Positions 8,491-17,143 of a stretch of 53,923 nt of DNA are shown here, piece after piece. Under the pieces are notes generated by a model, which was not told the origin of the DNA, did not search any database, and saw only the letters and a program-made list of their open reading frames with translations. Location of the stretch: the NCBI RefSeq assembly GCF_946885955.1, contig NZ_CAMPHI010000039.1:1-53923 (forward strand). The letters are read 5' to 3'. Each line of letters begins with the position of its first letter. The stretch's first letter is position 1. A program made the position numbers and the translations under genes. This DNA is from an uncultured Pseudomonas sp. Lineage in GTDB: Bacteria > Pseudomonadota > Gammaproteobacteria > Pseudomonadales > Pseudomonadaceae.

Positions 8491-8521
8491 TGAACCATTC
8501 GATCCCGATCTCACGACAGAG
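8491..8521 (+). promoter_or_regulatory. Candidate ECF sigma promoter P3 (repeat-protein gene)
   Basis: TGAACCAT (8491-8498), 14 nt, ACGACAGAG (8513-8521): identical spacing to P1. A T-tract precedes it, as an A-tract precedes P1. The likely transcription start is a few bases downstream, giving a leader of about 40 nt before ATG 8564. Confidence 0.6.
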
Positions 8522-8563
8522 AGATGTCAGGCACATCCAGTGCCCTCCTTAGGATCGACGTTC

Positions 8564-9871
8564 ATGAAAGCCACCCACTCCCGTTTTACCCTTGGCGGCC
8601 TTGGCCTGGCCCTGCTGCTGGCCGGTACCCAGGCCCAGGCCGCAGCCCTGAGCTGGAAGATGATCAAAGCCATTCCCCTTGGCGAGCAGTCGCACACCCT
8701 GCAGGTGCAACTGGACCAGCAAGGGTACTGGTCGGTGGTGCCGAGCGACATCGTGAAAATGCGCATCGAATACGCCCACACCTGGGCCTACAAGCCAAAC
8801 CACCATACCTATCACGCCTTTCTGCACGTTGGCGAATCCAAGGGCGGCCCCTGGGAGGCCTACGGCAAGCATTATCAGGCAGCGCAGATCTACAGCCTGA
8901 CCTCGGCGCAGATGATGGCCAAGAGCGGCATCGTCAATCTCAATGTGCCCTTCAAATATCTGGTGCCGGATGGCATCCCGGGTACCGATATCTCGGGCTA
9001 TTGCAGCTTTGAAAAGGACAACCGGCTCAAGCAGGGCAAGACCCTCAACGCTGTGCTGCGCCAGGGCTTCAACGTCAAGCTGACCGCGCCGCTGCATCTC
9101 GACGGCTGGTACTCCGAAGGCGGTGGCCCGAATACCTCGCGCCCCGAGTCCAACGAGCGCTACGAACACGACAACACCGCGCCCATCACCATCAAGTGCC
9201 TGGGCAATCCGGCAATCGCCGACAAGGTCGCCCCGTTGACCAACATGAATGGCCCGAGCGGCCTGGCGGTGCAGCCGTTTTCGGTTTCCAGCGTGGAGCT
9301 GGTCGCCCTGCAGAACAAGCTGGTCGGCGTCTGTCCGACCGAGATCACCCTCAAGGCCACGGTCAAGGGAGTTGGTGGCGGCGAGATCAAGTACTGGCTC
9401 GAGGCCCTGAATGGCCAGGATGCGGCTGTGCAGCAGACCAGTACATTGCCGGGCAAGCCTGGCGAAGCAAGCCAGCGGGTGATCATGCAGAAGGTCTCGC
9501 TCAAGCCCGGTGCGTTGCAACAGCCCCAGGCCATCGACTCGCTCAAGGCCAATACCCAGGGCACGCTGGTCAAGCGTAGCTACCGCCTCAATGTGTTGGC
9601 GCCGAACAAGCTGCACTCGCAGAAGGTCGACCTCGAAGTGACCTGCACCAGTACCCTGGCCGGTGGCCTGGGGGCGCAGAACCTCGGCGTCAAGCCGCCG
9701 CAACCGCCGAAACCGGAATTGAAGTTGCAGGCAGCGCAACCCCAACCGCCGAAGCCCGAGTTGAAATTGCGGGCTCCGCAGACCGAGCCACAGCCGCCCA
9801 AGCCGGAACTGAAACTGCAAGCCGTTCCGGTCCAGCCGCCGAAGCCGCTAGGGACGCTCCAGGCGCAATAG
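8564..9871 (+). CDS. Secreted protein with C-terminal PPKPELKL repeats, unknown function
   Basis: 435 aa. The signal peptide covers residues 1-27 (GGLGLALLLAG...AQA). The body (~28-375) has four cysteines that could form two disulfides (SGYCSF, TIKCLG, GVCPTE, EVTCTS) and no enzyme motif I recognise. The tail, from about residue 376, is three near-identical PQPPKPELKL(Q/R)A units plus a degenerate fourth (PPKPLGTLQAQ), a Pro/Lys/Glu-rich extended segment that could span or bind the envelope. ATG 8564 is chosen over an in-frame codon at 8540 because AGGA (8551-8554) and the signal peptide fit it. The shared promoter element ties it to the ECF operon. A strong terminator follows, so it is its own unit. 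Confidence 0.6.
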   Translation: MKATHSRFTLGGLGLALLLAGTQAQAAALSWKMIKAIPLGEQSHTLQVQLDQQGYWSVVPSDIVKMRIEYAHTWAYKPNHHTYHAFLHVGESKGGPWEAYGKHYQAAQIYSLTSAQMMAKSGIVNLNVPFKYLVPDGIPGTDISGYCSFEKDNRLKQGKTLNAVLRQGFNVKLTAPLHLDGWYSEGGGPNTSRPESNERYEHDNTAPITIKCLGNPAIADKVAPLTNMNGPSGLAVQPFSVSSVELVALQNKLVGVCPTEITLKATVKGVGGGEIKYWLEALNGQDAAVQQTSTLPGKPGEASQRVIMQKVSLKPGALQQPQAIDSLKANTQGTLVKRSYRLNVLAPNKLHSQKVDLEVTCTSTLAGGLGAQNLGVKPPQPPKPELKLQAAQPQPPKPELKLRAPQTEPQPPKPELKLQAVPVQPPKPLGTLQAQ

Positions 9872-9912
9872 CCGAGCGGAGCAGCGCCAGCGCTGTTGAT
9901 CTGATCGAAACG

Positions 9913-9942
9913 AAAAGCCCTTGCCCTGGCAAGGGCTTTTTT
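9913..9942 (+). terminator. Rho-independent terminator after the repeat-protein gene
   Basis: Long stem AAAAGCCCTTGC.../...GCAAGGGCTTTT with a tight loop and T-run, 42 bp past the stop. The A-rich left arm could allow it to work in both directions. Confidence 0.9.
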
Positions 9943-10038
9943 ATAGTTCCGCGCGGAGTGGCCGTTGGTAGGACGCACCGTGCGACCCGGCGGCGCCTTG
10001 CGCCATGTCGAGCTTGGCGGGCAACGAAGCTCGCTCTG

Positions 10039-10068
10039 TTGCCATTCAATATATAAAATAATATATTG
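10039..10068 (+). promoter_or_regulatory. Promoter and palindromic operator of the sulfide-response operon
   Basis: A good sigma-70 promoter: TTGCCA (10039-10044), 17-bp spacer, TATATT (10062-10067). Inside it lies a perfect inverted repeat, CAATATAT-N6-ATATATTG (10047-10068), covering spacer and -10. AT-rich palindromes of this kind are the operators of BigR/SqrR repressors; binding here would block RNA polymerase until the repressor is oxidised by persulfide. Confidence 0.8.
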
Positions 10069-10098
10069 TTTTCGTACTAAGTGAGAGAGCCGTCCACC

Positions 10099-10434
10099 AT
10101 GCCGTCGCAAACCACCCTCGATGTCCAGCAACTTGATGTCCAGCAGCTGCGAGCCAATGCCGATGCGGCGGGTCAGCTGCTCAAGGCGCTGAGCAACCCG
10201 GATCGCCTGTTGCTGTTGTGTCAGCTGTCTCAGGGCGAACGCAATGTCAGCGAGTTGGAAACACTGCTCGGCATCCAGCAGCCGACGCTGTCGCAGCAGC
10301 TGGCGGTGCTGCGCCGCGAAGGTCTGGTGGATACCCGGCGCGAGGGCAAGCAGATCTATTACCGCATCTGCAGTCCGGCCGCTCTGGCGGTGATCGACAC
10401 GCTCTATCAATTGTTCTGTGCGAAGGAGGGATAG
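10099..10434 (+). CDS. bigR: ArsR-family persulfide-sensing repressor (BigR/SqrR type)
   Basis: 111 aa winged-helix repressor. Recognition region: VSELETLLGIQQPTLSQQLAVLRREGLV (about residues 50-77). Cys41 (LLLLCQLS) and Cys107 (QLFCAKEG) fall exactly where BigR and SqrR have the pair that forms a di- to tetrasulfide bridge on reaction with persulfides, releasing DNA; Cys91 is extra. The frame opens at GTG 10081, but ATG 10099 (GAGAG upstream) aligns better with this family. The stop codon is immediately followed by the pmpA start. It should autoregulate through the palindrome at 10047-10068. The neighbours (PmpAB, persulfide dioxygenase, SQR) confirm the sulfide-response role. Confidence 0.9.
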   Translation: MPSQTTLDVQQLDVQQLRANADAAGQLLKALSNPDRLLLLCQLSQGERNVSELETLLGIQQPTLSQQLAVLRREGLVDTRREGKQIYYRICSPAALAVIDTLYQLFCAKEG

Positions 10435-10866
10435 ATGACTATCGATTGGCTGCATTTCAGCCCCTGGAGTGCATTGGCGGGCGGAGCCCTGATCGGTTTG
10501 GCGGCGGGCCTGTTCGTGCTGCTCAACGGGCGTATCGCCGGTATCAGCGGCCTGCTCGGTGGCGTGCTCGAGGGCGGTGAAGGGCGTGGCGAGAAAGCGC
10601 TGTTCCTGCTCGGTTTGTTGCTTGCGCCAGTGCTCTGGAGGCTGTTCGGCGAGCTGCCGGCGATCGAGTTCCAGAACGGCTGGCTGGGCCTGGTGGTGGC
10701 CGGCCTGCTGGTGGGCGTCGGCACCCGCTATGGCGCCGGCTGTACCAGCGGCCATGGAGTATGCGGCATCTCGCGGCTGTCATTGCGCTCGTTGGTGGCC
10801 ACGCTGGTGTTTATGGCCGCCGGTTTCTGCACGGTATTTGTCCTGCGTCATCTGTTAGGGGGATGA
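10435..10866 (+). CDS. pmpA: YeeE/YedE-family sulfur transporter subunit PmpA
   Basis: 143 aa, about four membrane segments. It carries the YeeE/YedE signature [12 protein letters not shown], whose cysteines are thought to relay sulfur species through the membrane (as in thiosulfate transporter TsuA/YeeE). Half-size PmpA and PmpB together correspond to one full-length YeeE. The start abuts the bigR stop with GGAGGG just before it, and the stop overlaps the pmpB start region. Probably moves thiosulfate or a related reduced sulfur compound; the substrate is not determinable here. Confidence 0.85.
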   Translation: MTIDWLHFSPWSALAGGALIGLAAGLFVLLNGRIAGISGLLGGVLEGGEGRGEKALFLLGLLLAPVLWRLFGELPAIEFQNGWLGLVVAGLLVGVGTRYGAGCTSGHGVCGISRLSLRSLVATLVFMAAGFCTVFVLRHLLGG

Positions 10867-10868
10867 AA

Positions 10869-11282
10869 ATGCGCAAACTGACCTCATTGCTGGCCGGCCT
10901 GCTGTTCGGTGCCGGTCTGTTACTGGCCGGGATGGCCAATCCGGCCAAGGTTCTGGGTTTTCTCGACCTGGCGGGCGCCTGGGATCCATCGCTGGCGCTG
11001 GTCATGGCGGCGGCCGTGGTCAGCGCCGCATTGCCGTTCGCCTGGGCGCGCAAGCACGAGCGTTCGTTGCTCGGTGCGCCGATGCGGTTGCCGCAGAACA
11101 GGCGACTCGATCGCCGGCTGGTTGGCGGCAGCCTGCTGTTCGGTATCGGTTGGGGGATTGCCGGCATCTGCCCGGGACCGGCATTGGCGATGTTGCTGAC
11201 GGGCTATTGGCAAGCAGTGGTTTTCGTTCTGGCCATGGTGGCCGGGATGTGGCTGTTCAAGGTGCTGGAAAAACGCACCTAG
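10869..11282 (+). CDS. pmpB: YeeE/YedE-family sulfur transporter subunit PmpB
   Basis: 137 aa with about four membrane segments. Family marks: LLLAGMANPAKVLGFLDL near the N-terminus and GIGWGIAGICPGPAL near the C-terminus, the second with the conserved cysteine. ATG 10863 overlaps the pmpA stop (ATGA), but ATG 10869 has better spacing to AGGGGG; both give essentially the same protein. It pairs with PmpA. Confidence 0.85.
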   Translation: MRKLTSLLAGLLFGAGLLLAGMANPAKVLGFLDLAGAWDPSLALVMAAAVVSAALPFAWARKHERSLLGAPMRLPQNRRLDRRLVGGSLLFGIGWGIAGICPGPALAMLLTGYWQAVVFVLAMVAGMWLFKVLEKRT

Positions 11283-11301
11283 CATGACCGAGGAGGTCAC
11301 C

Positions 11302-11490
11302 ATGAAAGCAAATATCGGCACTATCGACCGCAGCCTGCGTATCGCCGTCGGGCTGATTCTGATCGGCCTGACGCTCGCCGGCATGATCGGGCTGTGGGGC
11401 TGGATCGGTCTGGTTGCGTTGGCGACCGGGGTATTTCGTTTCTGCCCGGCCTATCGCTTGTTGGGCATCAACTCGTGCAAGCGCGGCTGA
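11302..11490 (+). CDS. Small DUF2892 (YgaP-like) membrane protein
   Basis: 62 aa with two transmembrane helices separated by a short turn (IAVGLILIGLTLAGMIG, WIGLVALATGVFRF). The DUF2892 pattern N.G..DR..R...G, then F.CPAY.L.GI..C is complete, including the CPAY and terminal Cys. This domain is often fused to rhodanese (YgaP) or encoded in sulfide-oxidation operons, where it probably helps persulfide handling at the membrane. AGGAGG at 11291-11296 sets the start. Last gene before a terminator. Confidence 0.85.
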   Translation: MKANIGTIDRSLRIAVGLILIGLTLAGMIGLWGWIGLVALATGVFRFCPAYRLLGINSCKRG

Positions 11491-11522
11491 TGCGGCCTGG
11501 CCGTTCTCGTGCATTGTTTTGC

Positions 11523-11550
11523 ATGCCGCCCACTGGGCGGCATTTTTTTT
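11523..11550 (+). terminator. Terminator splitting the sulfide cluster
   Basis: Perfect 8-bp stem ATGCCGCC/GGCGGCAT (11523-11530, 11536-11543) plus eight T. It separates bigR-pmpAB-DUF2892 from the dioxygenase/SQR/SulP unit. Confidence 0.9.
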
Positions 11551-11642
11551 GGCCTTTATGCCCGGCGGTTTTTGGTCTTGATCGTTTATAAGTAATTAAT
11601 CTAAGCATAGAACTAAAAAACAGTTACGCTGTGCCTTAATTG

Positions 11643-11658
11643 ATGCTCGGTTGAGCAT
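11643..11658 (+). promoter_or_regulatory. Inverted repeat in the leader of the persulfide dioxygenase gene
   Basis: ATGCTC-GGTT-GAGCAT, perfect 6-bp arms, 21 bp before ATG 11680 and just upstream of the ribosome-binding site (AAGAGG, 11665-11670). It could be a small hairpin or an operator half-pair; it does not resemble the BigR palindrome at 10047. Confidence 0.35.
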
Positions 11659-11679
11659 ATCGATAAGAGGCCCAATACC

Positions 11680-12543
11680 ATGCAACCGCTCGTAGACGCT
11701 TTCTTCGACCCCGCCACCTTCACCTACAGCTATGTGGTCAGCGATCCCGCGACCCAGCGCTGCGCCATCATCGACTCGGTACTCGATTACGACCCCGCCG
11801 CTGGTCGAACCTCGCATGCCGGCGCCGACCGCTTGATCGCCCATGTGCGCGAGCGGGGCCTGAGTGTCGACTGGTTGCTGGAAACCCATGTGCACGCCGA
11901 CCACCTGTCCGCGGCGGCCTATCTCAAGCGCGAGCTGGGCGGCGCCCTGGCGATCGGCGAGCAGATCACCGTGGTGCAGCACGCCTTCGGCAGGCTGTTC
12001 AATGCGGGCACCGAGTTCGCCACCGACGGCCGCCAGTTCGATCACCTGTTCAGCGATGGCGAGGGTTTCCGGATCGGCAGTATCGAGGCGCGGGCGATCC
12101 ACACGCCCGGCCATACGCCTGCCTGTATGACCTACCTGATCGGTGACGCCGCGTTTGTCGGCGATACCCTGTTCATGCCGGATTACGGCACCGCGCGTTG
12201 CGACTTTCCCGGCGGCGATGCGCGGCTGCTGTTTCGCTCGATTCGCAAGCTGTTCGAGCTGCCCGCCGACACCCGTCTGTTCATGTGCCACGACTACAAG
12301 GCACCGGGTCGCGACGACTATCGCTATCAAACCAGTGTGGGCGAAGAACGCCTGCATAACGTCCATGTGCACGATGGCGTCAGCGAGGACGACTTCGTGC
12401 TGATGCGCCGCGCCCGCGATGCCGGTCTCGGCATGCCGACGCTGATCCTGCCGTCGGTGCAGGTGAATATGCGCGGCGGGCAATTGCCGCCCGCCGAGGA
12501 CAACGGCACGCGTTACCTGAAAATCCCGCTCGACGCACTCTGA
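11680..12543 (+). CDS. Persulfide dioxygenase (metallo-beta-lactamase fold, Blh/ETHE1 type)
   Basis: 287 aa. Persulfide dioxygenases oxidise glutathione persulfide to sulfite and glutathione using mononuclear iron and O2. The metal-binding set is intact: THVHADH, HTPGHTP, GDTLFMPDYGTARCDFPGG and the later MCHDY. The extra C-terminal segment (DDYRYQTSVGEERLHN...) is typical of the Blh branch found in bigR operons. The sulfide:quinone oxidoreductase fusion follows 9 bp later, so H2S oxidation to persulfide and persulfide oxidation to sulfite are encoded together. Confidence 0.9.
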   Translation: MQPLVDAFFDPATFTYSYVVSDPATQRCAIIDSVLDYDPAAGRTSHAGADRLIAHVRERGLSVDWLLETHVHADHLSAAAYLKRELGGALAIGEQITVVQHAFGRLFNAGTEFATDGRQFDHLFSDGEGFRIGSIEARAIHTPGHTPACMTYLIGDAAFVGDTLFMPDYGTARCDFPGGDARLLFRSIRKLFELPADTRLFMCHDYKAPGRDDYRYQTSVGEERLHNVHVHDGVSEDDFVLMRRARDAGLGMPTLILPSVQVNMRGGQLPPAEDNGTRYLKIPLDAL

Positions 12544-12552
12544 GGAGTCGCC

Positions 12553-14295
12553 ATGGAACCGATCAAGCGTCTTTCGCCCTTTATCGCGGTGGCCGCGCAA
12601 TTGCAGCCGGCGGATATGGGCACCCTGGCCGCGGCGGGCTTTCGCTGCGTGATCAACAACCGTCCGGACGCCGAGGGCGAAGGCCAGCCCGACAGCGAGG
12701 AGATGGCTGCCGCCGCGCGCGCCAGTGGCCTCGAGTATCACCATCTGCCGGTGATCCCGGGGCAGATCGGCGACGCCGATGTGGCGGCCTTCGGCGAGTT
12801 GCTCGGCCGGGTCCGCGGGCCCTTGTTGGCGTTCTGCCGCACGGGCACCCGCTCCTGCAGCCTGTGGGCGCTGAGCGAGGCCCACCATCTCGACCCCGAG
12901 GTGCTCTTGGCTACCGCGCAGGGTGCCGGCTACGACCTGACGGGGCTCAAGCCCCGCTTGCAGCAACGCTGGCAGCAGGCGCCGCAGGCCGTGCCCAGCG
13001 CGCCGCTCGTCGCGACCCAGCGTTACGACGTGCTGGTGGTCGGCGGTGGTGCCGCGGGTTGCGCGGTCAGCGCCAGCCTGCTGCGTCGCGACCCGCACTT
13101 GCGTATCGCTTTGGTCGAACCGCGTGAGCAGCATTACTACCAGCCCGGTTGGACCCTGGTTGGCGGTGGCGTCTTCGACCGTGCGCGGACCGAGCGTCCG
13201 ATGGCGCGCTGCATTCCCCACGGCGTGCACTGGCTGCACGCGGCGGTGTCTGGTTTCGAGCCGGAGCGCCAGCGTGTGGTCCTGGAGGACGGCAACCGCG
13301 TTGGCTACCGGGCGCTGATCGTCTGCCCCGGCTTGACCCTCGACTGGGGCGCTATCGACGGCCTCAAGTCCACACTCGGCAAGCATGGCGTGACCTCCAA
13401 TTATCAGTTCGAGCTGGCGCCCTACACCTGGCAACTGGTGCAGAACCTGCGTCACGGTCGAGCCCTGTTCACCCAGCCGCCGATGCCGATCAAATGCGCC
13501 GGTGCTCCGCAAAAGGCCATGTACCTGTCGTGCGACTGGTGGCAGAAGCAGGGCGTGTCGTCGCAGATCGAAGTCGAGTTCTGCAGCGCCGGGGCGGTGC
13601 TGTTCGGTGTCGCGGATTTCGTCGCACCCTTGATGCGATATGTGCAGCGCTATGACATCGCTCTGAATTTCTCCAGCACGCTCACCGCCGTCGATGGCCC
13701 GGCGCAGAAAGCCTGGTTCAGGCAAGTGGCTGCCGATGGCACGAGCAGGGTGGTGGAAAAGTCATTCGATCTGTTGCACGTGGTGCCGCCCCAGCATGCC
13801 CCGGACTTCATTCGCCAGAGTCCGCTGGCCGGCGCCGACGGCTGGGTCGAAGCGGACCCGGAAACCCTGCGTCATCCGCGCTTCGGCAATATTTTCAGCC
13901 TCGGTGACGTCTGCGCCGCCCCCAACGCGAAAACCGCCGCGGCGGTGCGCAAGCAGGCGCCGGTGGTGGCGGAAAACGTCCTCGCGATGCTCGCGGGCAA
14001 GGGGCCGCGCGCGCTCTACGACGGCTACGGTTCCTGTCCGCTGACGGTGGAGCGCGGCAAAGTGCTGCTGGCCGAGTTCGGTTACGGCGGCAAGCTGCTG
14101 CCGACCTTTGCGCTGGACCCAACGATCCCGCGTCGCGTGGCCTGGGAGTTGAAGGTGAGAATGATGCCGAGCATCTACTTCGACATGATGCTGCGTGGCC
14201 GCGAGTGGCTGGCCGAACCCAAGCGTTTGCCCCACGAACCGCTGGCGGTGGAGGCGGCTGCGGCCTGCGACTTCGACAAGGAAGCGGGTAAATGA
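12553..14295 (+). CDS. DUF442 phosphatase-fold/sulfurtransferase domain fused to sulfide:quinone oxidoreductase
   Basis: 580 aa. Residues ~1-140 are a DUF442 (TIGR01244) domain with the P-loop CRTGTRS (Cys95), which in Blh-type proteins acts as a persulfide-handling or rhodanese-like domain. From ~157 a type-II SQR begins: FAD motif VLVVGGGAAGCAVSASL, the HYYQPGWTLVG segment, IKCAGAPQKAMYL (redox cysteine) and GDVCAAPNAKTAAAV (second cysteine). SQR oxidises H2S and passes electrons to quinone at the inner membrane. In classical BigR operons the DUF442 domain is fused to the metallo-beta-lactamase; here it is fused to SQR instead. The stop overlaps the SulP start. Confidence 0.9.
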   Translation: MEPIKRLSPFIAVAAQLQPADMGTLAAAGFRCVINNRPDAEGEGQPDSEEMAAAARASGLEYHHLPVIPGQIGDADVAAFGELLGRVRGPLLAFCRTGTRSCSLWALSEAHHLDPEVLLATAQGAGYDLTGLKPRLQQRWQQAPQAVPSAPLVATQRYDVLVVGGGAAGCAVSASLLRRDPHLRIALVEPREQHYYQPGWTLVGGGVFDRARTERPMARCIPHGVHWLHAAVSGFEPERQRVVLEDGNRVGYRALIVCPGLTLDWGAIDGLKSTLGKHGVTSNYQFELAPYTWQLVQNLRHGRALFTQPPMPIKCAGAPQKAMYLSCDWWQKQGVSSQIEVEFCSAGAVLFGVADFVAPLMRYVQRYDIALNFSSTLTAVDGPAQKAWFRQVAADGTSRVVEKSFDLLHVVPPQHAPDFIRQSPLAGADGWVEADPETLRHPRFGNIFSLGDVCAAPNAKTAAAVRKQAPVVAENVLAMLAGKGPRALYDGYGSCPLTVERGKVLLAEFGYGGKLLPTFALDPTIPRRVAWELKVRMMPSIYFDMMLRGREWLAEPKRLPHEPLAVEAAAACDFDKEAGK

Positions 14296-16031
14296 GCCTG
14301 CGCCACTGGCTGCCATGCCTCGACTGGGGCCGGCGCTATGACCGCGCCAGCGCGGCGCAGGATATTCTGGCCGCGCTGATCGTCACCCTGATGCTGATTC
14401 CCCAGAGCCTCGCCTACGCCATGCTCGCCGGCCTGCCGCCGGCGATGGGCTTGTACGCCAGCATCCTGCCGTTGCTGGCCTACGCGCTGTTCGGCTCCAG
14501 TCGCACCCTGGCCGTGGGGCCGGTGGCGGTGGCCTCGCTGATGACCGGCGCGGCGCTGGGGCCGCTGTTTGCGCAGGGCAGCGCCGAGTATGTCGGCGCG
14601 GCGATGTTGCTGGCGCTGTTGTCCGGTCTGATCCTGGCGGGCATGGCGGTGTTGCGTCTGGGCTTTATCGCCAACTTCCTCAGCCATCCGGTGGTCTCCG
14701 GCTTTATCAGCGCTTCGGGCCTGCTGATCGCCATCGGCCAGCTCAAGCATATTCTCGGCCTCGCGGTGTCCGGCGATAGCCTGCTGCAACTGCTGCCGGC
14801 GCTGGTGCGCAATCTGCCGGCGGTGCATGTCCCGACGCTGCTGATCGGGGTGGCCAGCCTGGCCTTCCTCTGGTGGGTGCGGGGGCGGCTACAACCCTTG
14901 CTGATACGGATCGGGCTGGGCGCGCGACTGGCCGGCAACCTGGCCAAGGCCGGGCCGGTGTTGGCGATCGTGTTTTCCATCGTCGCGGTGAGCCTGCTGC
15001 ATCTGCAACAGCTCGGCGTAAAGGTGGTGGGTGTGATACCGGCCGGGCTGCCGGGGTTGCGTCTGCCGACCCTGGACGCTGGGCTGGCGTTGCAGCTGCT
15101 GCCGGCGGCCGTGCTGATCAGCCTGGTCGGGTTCGTCGAGTCCGTCTCGGTCGGGCAGACGCTGGCGGCCAAGCGCCGGCAACGGATCGAACCGGACAAC
15201 GAACTGCTCGGTCTCGGCGGCGCCAATCTGGCGGCGGCTTTCAGCGGCGGGTTCCCGGTGACCGGCGGCTTCGCCCGTTCGGTGGTCAACTTCGATGCCG
15301 GTGCGCAAACGCCAATGGCCGGGGTGTTTACCGCGGCCGGCATCGCCCTTAGCGTGCTGTTGCTGACGCCGCTGCTGCATAACCTGCCGTTGGCGGTGCT
15401 GGCGGCGACCATCATCGTTGCGGTGCTGAGCCTGGTCGACCTGAAGTCGATCGGCCGTACCTGGCGCTTTTCCCGCGAAGACGGCGCCGCGCAGTTGGCC
15501 ACGCTGGTGGGCGTGCTGGCGCTGGGGGTCGAGATCGGCATTCTGCTCGGCGTCGGCCTGTCGCTGCTGTTGTTTCTCTGGCGTACCAGCCGCCCGCATA
15601 TGGCCATCGTCGGGCAGCTGCCGGGCAGCGAGCACTTTCGCAACGTGGCGCGCTTCGCCGTGGTGGAAAGTCCCAGGGTGCTGTCCTTGCGCGTCGACGA
15701 GAGCCTGTATTTCCCCAATGCGCGGTTTCTCGAAACGCGTATCGGCGAGCTGATCGCGAGCCGGGCGCAGGTGCAGCACCTGGTGCTGATGTGTTCCGGG
15801 GTGAATCTGATCGACGCCAGCGCCCTGGAGTCGCTGGAGGCGATCGTCGAGCGTCTGCACGCTGCCGGCGTGCAATTGCATCTGTCGGAAGTGAAGGGGC
15901 CGGTGATGGACCAGTTGCGCCGCTCGGACTTTCTCCAGCACTTCGGCGGCCAGGTGTTCGTCAGCCAGTACGAGGCCCTGCGCACGCTCGATCCCGCGAG
16001 CGTGCAGCAGGCCTTGCAGATGCCGCGTTAG
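14292..16031 (+). CDS. SulP/SLC26-family anion transporter with STAS domain
   Basis: 579 aa. About 10-14 membrane helices over residues ~20-430, starting with the SulP signature region ([35 protein letters not shown]), then [26 protein letters not shown] cytoplasmic STAS domain covers about 440-560 ([19 protein letters not shown]). The start overlaps the SQR stop (ATGA). SulP proteins move sulfate or other anions; at the end of a sulfide-oxidation unit it probably handles the sulfite, thiosulfate or sulfate produced. It converges on aguA with overlapping stop codons and no terminator between. Confidence 0.9.
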   Translation: MSLRHWLPCLDWGRRYDRASAAQDILAALIVTLMLIPQSLAYAMLAGLPPAMGLYASILPLLAYALFGSSRTLAVGPVAVASLMTGAALGPLFAQGSAEYVGAAMLLALLSGLILAGMAVLRLGFIANFLSHPVVSGFISASGLLIAIGQLKHILGLAVSGDSLLQLLPALVRNLPAVHVPTLLIGVASLAFLWWVRGRLQPLLIRIGLGARLAGNLAKAGPVLAIVFSIVAVSLLHLQQLGVKVVGVIPAGLPGLRLPTLDAGLALQLLPAAVLISLVGFVESVSVGQTLAAKRRQRIEPDNELLGLGGANLAAAFSGGFPVTGGFARSVVNFDAGAQTPMAGVFTAAGIALSVLLLTPLLHNLPLAVLAATIIVAVLSLVDLKSIGRTWRFSREDGAAQLATLVGVLALGVEIGILLGVGLSLLLFLWRTSRPHMAIVGQLPGSEHFRNVARFAVVESPRVLSLRVDESLYFPNARFLETRIGELIASRAQVQHLVLMCSGVNLIDASALESLEAIVERLHAAGVQLHLSEVKGPVMDQLRRSDFLQHFGGQVFVSQYEALRTLDPASVQQALQMPR

Positions 16032-17134
16032 CGCCGTTGCGGCGCCGGTTGCTGCTGGGTGATGCAGTGGATATTGCCGCCGCCGAGAAGAATTTCGCGG
16101 CCCGGCACCATCACCACCCGGCGCTCGGGGAATAGCCGCTGAAGAATCGCCTGGGCCTCGGCGTCCATGGGGTCGTCGAAGCTCGGCGCGACTATGCCGC
16201 CGTTGACGATCAGGAAGTTGACGTAGGAGCCGGCCAGGCGGATCGACGGATCGCGCGCCTGGCTGCCGGCGACCAGATCGACGCCGGCGCATTCCTCGGC
16301 CGTGGCGTGCAGCGGGCCGGGAATCGGCATCTTGTGCACGATCAGCTGGCGACCCTTGGCGTCGCGGGCGCCTTCCAGCACCCGCATGGCCGCCTGGCAA
16401 CGCGGGTAGTTGGGGTTCTGGGCGTCGTCGGTCCAGGCCAGCAACACTTCGCCGGGGCGCACGTAACAGCAGAAGTTATCGACGTGGCCATCGGTTTCGT
16501 CGTTGAACAGACCATCCGGCAGCCAGATCACCGTGTCGATCGCCAGGTGGCTGCGCAGCATGCCTTCGATCTCTTCGCGGCTCAGCTGCGGGTTGCGATT
16601 GCGATTGAGCAGGCATTCCTCGGTGGTGATCAGGGTGCCTTCGCCGTCGACGTGAATGGAGCCGCCTTCAAGAATGAAGTCGTCGGTGCGGTAGCCCGCG
16701 CAGCGTTCGATCTCGAGAATCTTGCTGGCGACCTGGTCGTCGCGCTCCCAGTTGGCGTACAGGCCGCCGTCGAGGCCGCCCCAGGCATTGAAGCGCCAGT
16801 CGACGCCGCGCACCTGACCGTTGTCGTCGGTAACGAAGGTCGGGCCGGTGTCGCGCACCCAGGCGTCGTCGGTGGTCATTTCGACGAGGCGGATATTGTC
16901 CTCGGCGAGCCGGGCGCGGGCGTTCTCGTATTGCCCGGCGGACACGCAAACGGTCACCGGCTCGAACGCGGCGATGGCTCTGGCCACGGCGCTGAAGGCG
17001 GCCTGCGCCGGCTTGCCGCCGAGGCGCCAGTTATCCGAGCGCTCGGGCCAGACCATCCAGGTCTGGCTGTGCGGTTCCCATTCCGCCGGCATGCGGAAAC
17101 CGTCCGCGCGTGGGGTGCTGGTAAGGGTGGTCAT
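16028..17134 (-). CDS. aguA: Agmatine deiminase
   Basis: 368 aa, full length for the family. AguA hydrolyses agmatine to N-carbamoylputrescine and ammonia. Visible family motifs: [18 protein letters not shown] at the N-terminus, [39 protein letters not shown] and the nucleophile Cys357 in [17 protein letters not shown] precedes the start. It follows aguB by 74 bp containing a REP element, and together they make putrescine from agmatine. Confidence 0.97.
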   Translation of the reverse strand: MTTLTSTPRADGFRMPAEWEPHSQTWMVWPERSDNWRLGGKPAQAAFSAVARAIAAFEPVTVCVSAGQYENARARLAEDNIRLVEMTTDDAWVRDTGPTFVTDDNGQVRGVDWRFNAWGGLDGGLYANWERDDQVASKILEIERCAGYRTDDFILEGGSIHVDGEGTLITTEECLLNRNRNPQLSREEIEGMLRSHLAIDTVIWLPDGLFNDETDGHVDNFCCYVRPGEVLLAWTDDAQNPNYPRCQAAMRVLEGARDAKGRQLIVHKMPIPGPLHATAEECAGVDLVAGSQARDPSIRLAGSYVNFLIVNGGIVAPSFDDPMDAEAQAILQRLFPERRVVMVPGREILLGGGNIHCITQQQPAPQRR

Positions 17135-17143
17135 GTTTCACCT

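Noticed and set aside
11577..11607. Sigma-70 promoter TTGATC...TAAGCA before the persulfide dioxygenase gene
   Set aside because: Spacing 18 and poor -10; other alignments equally weak, so no start was assigned.
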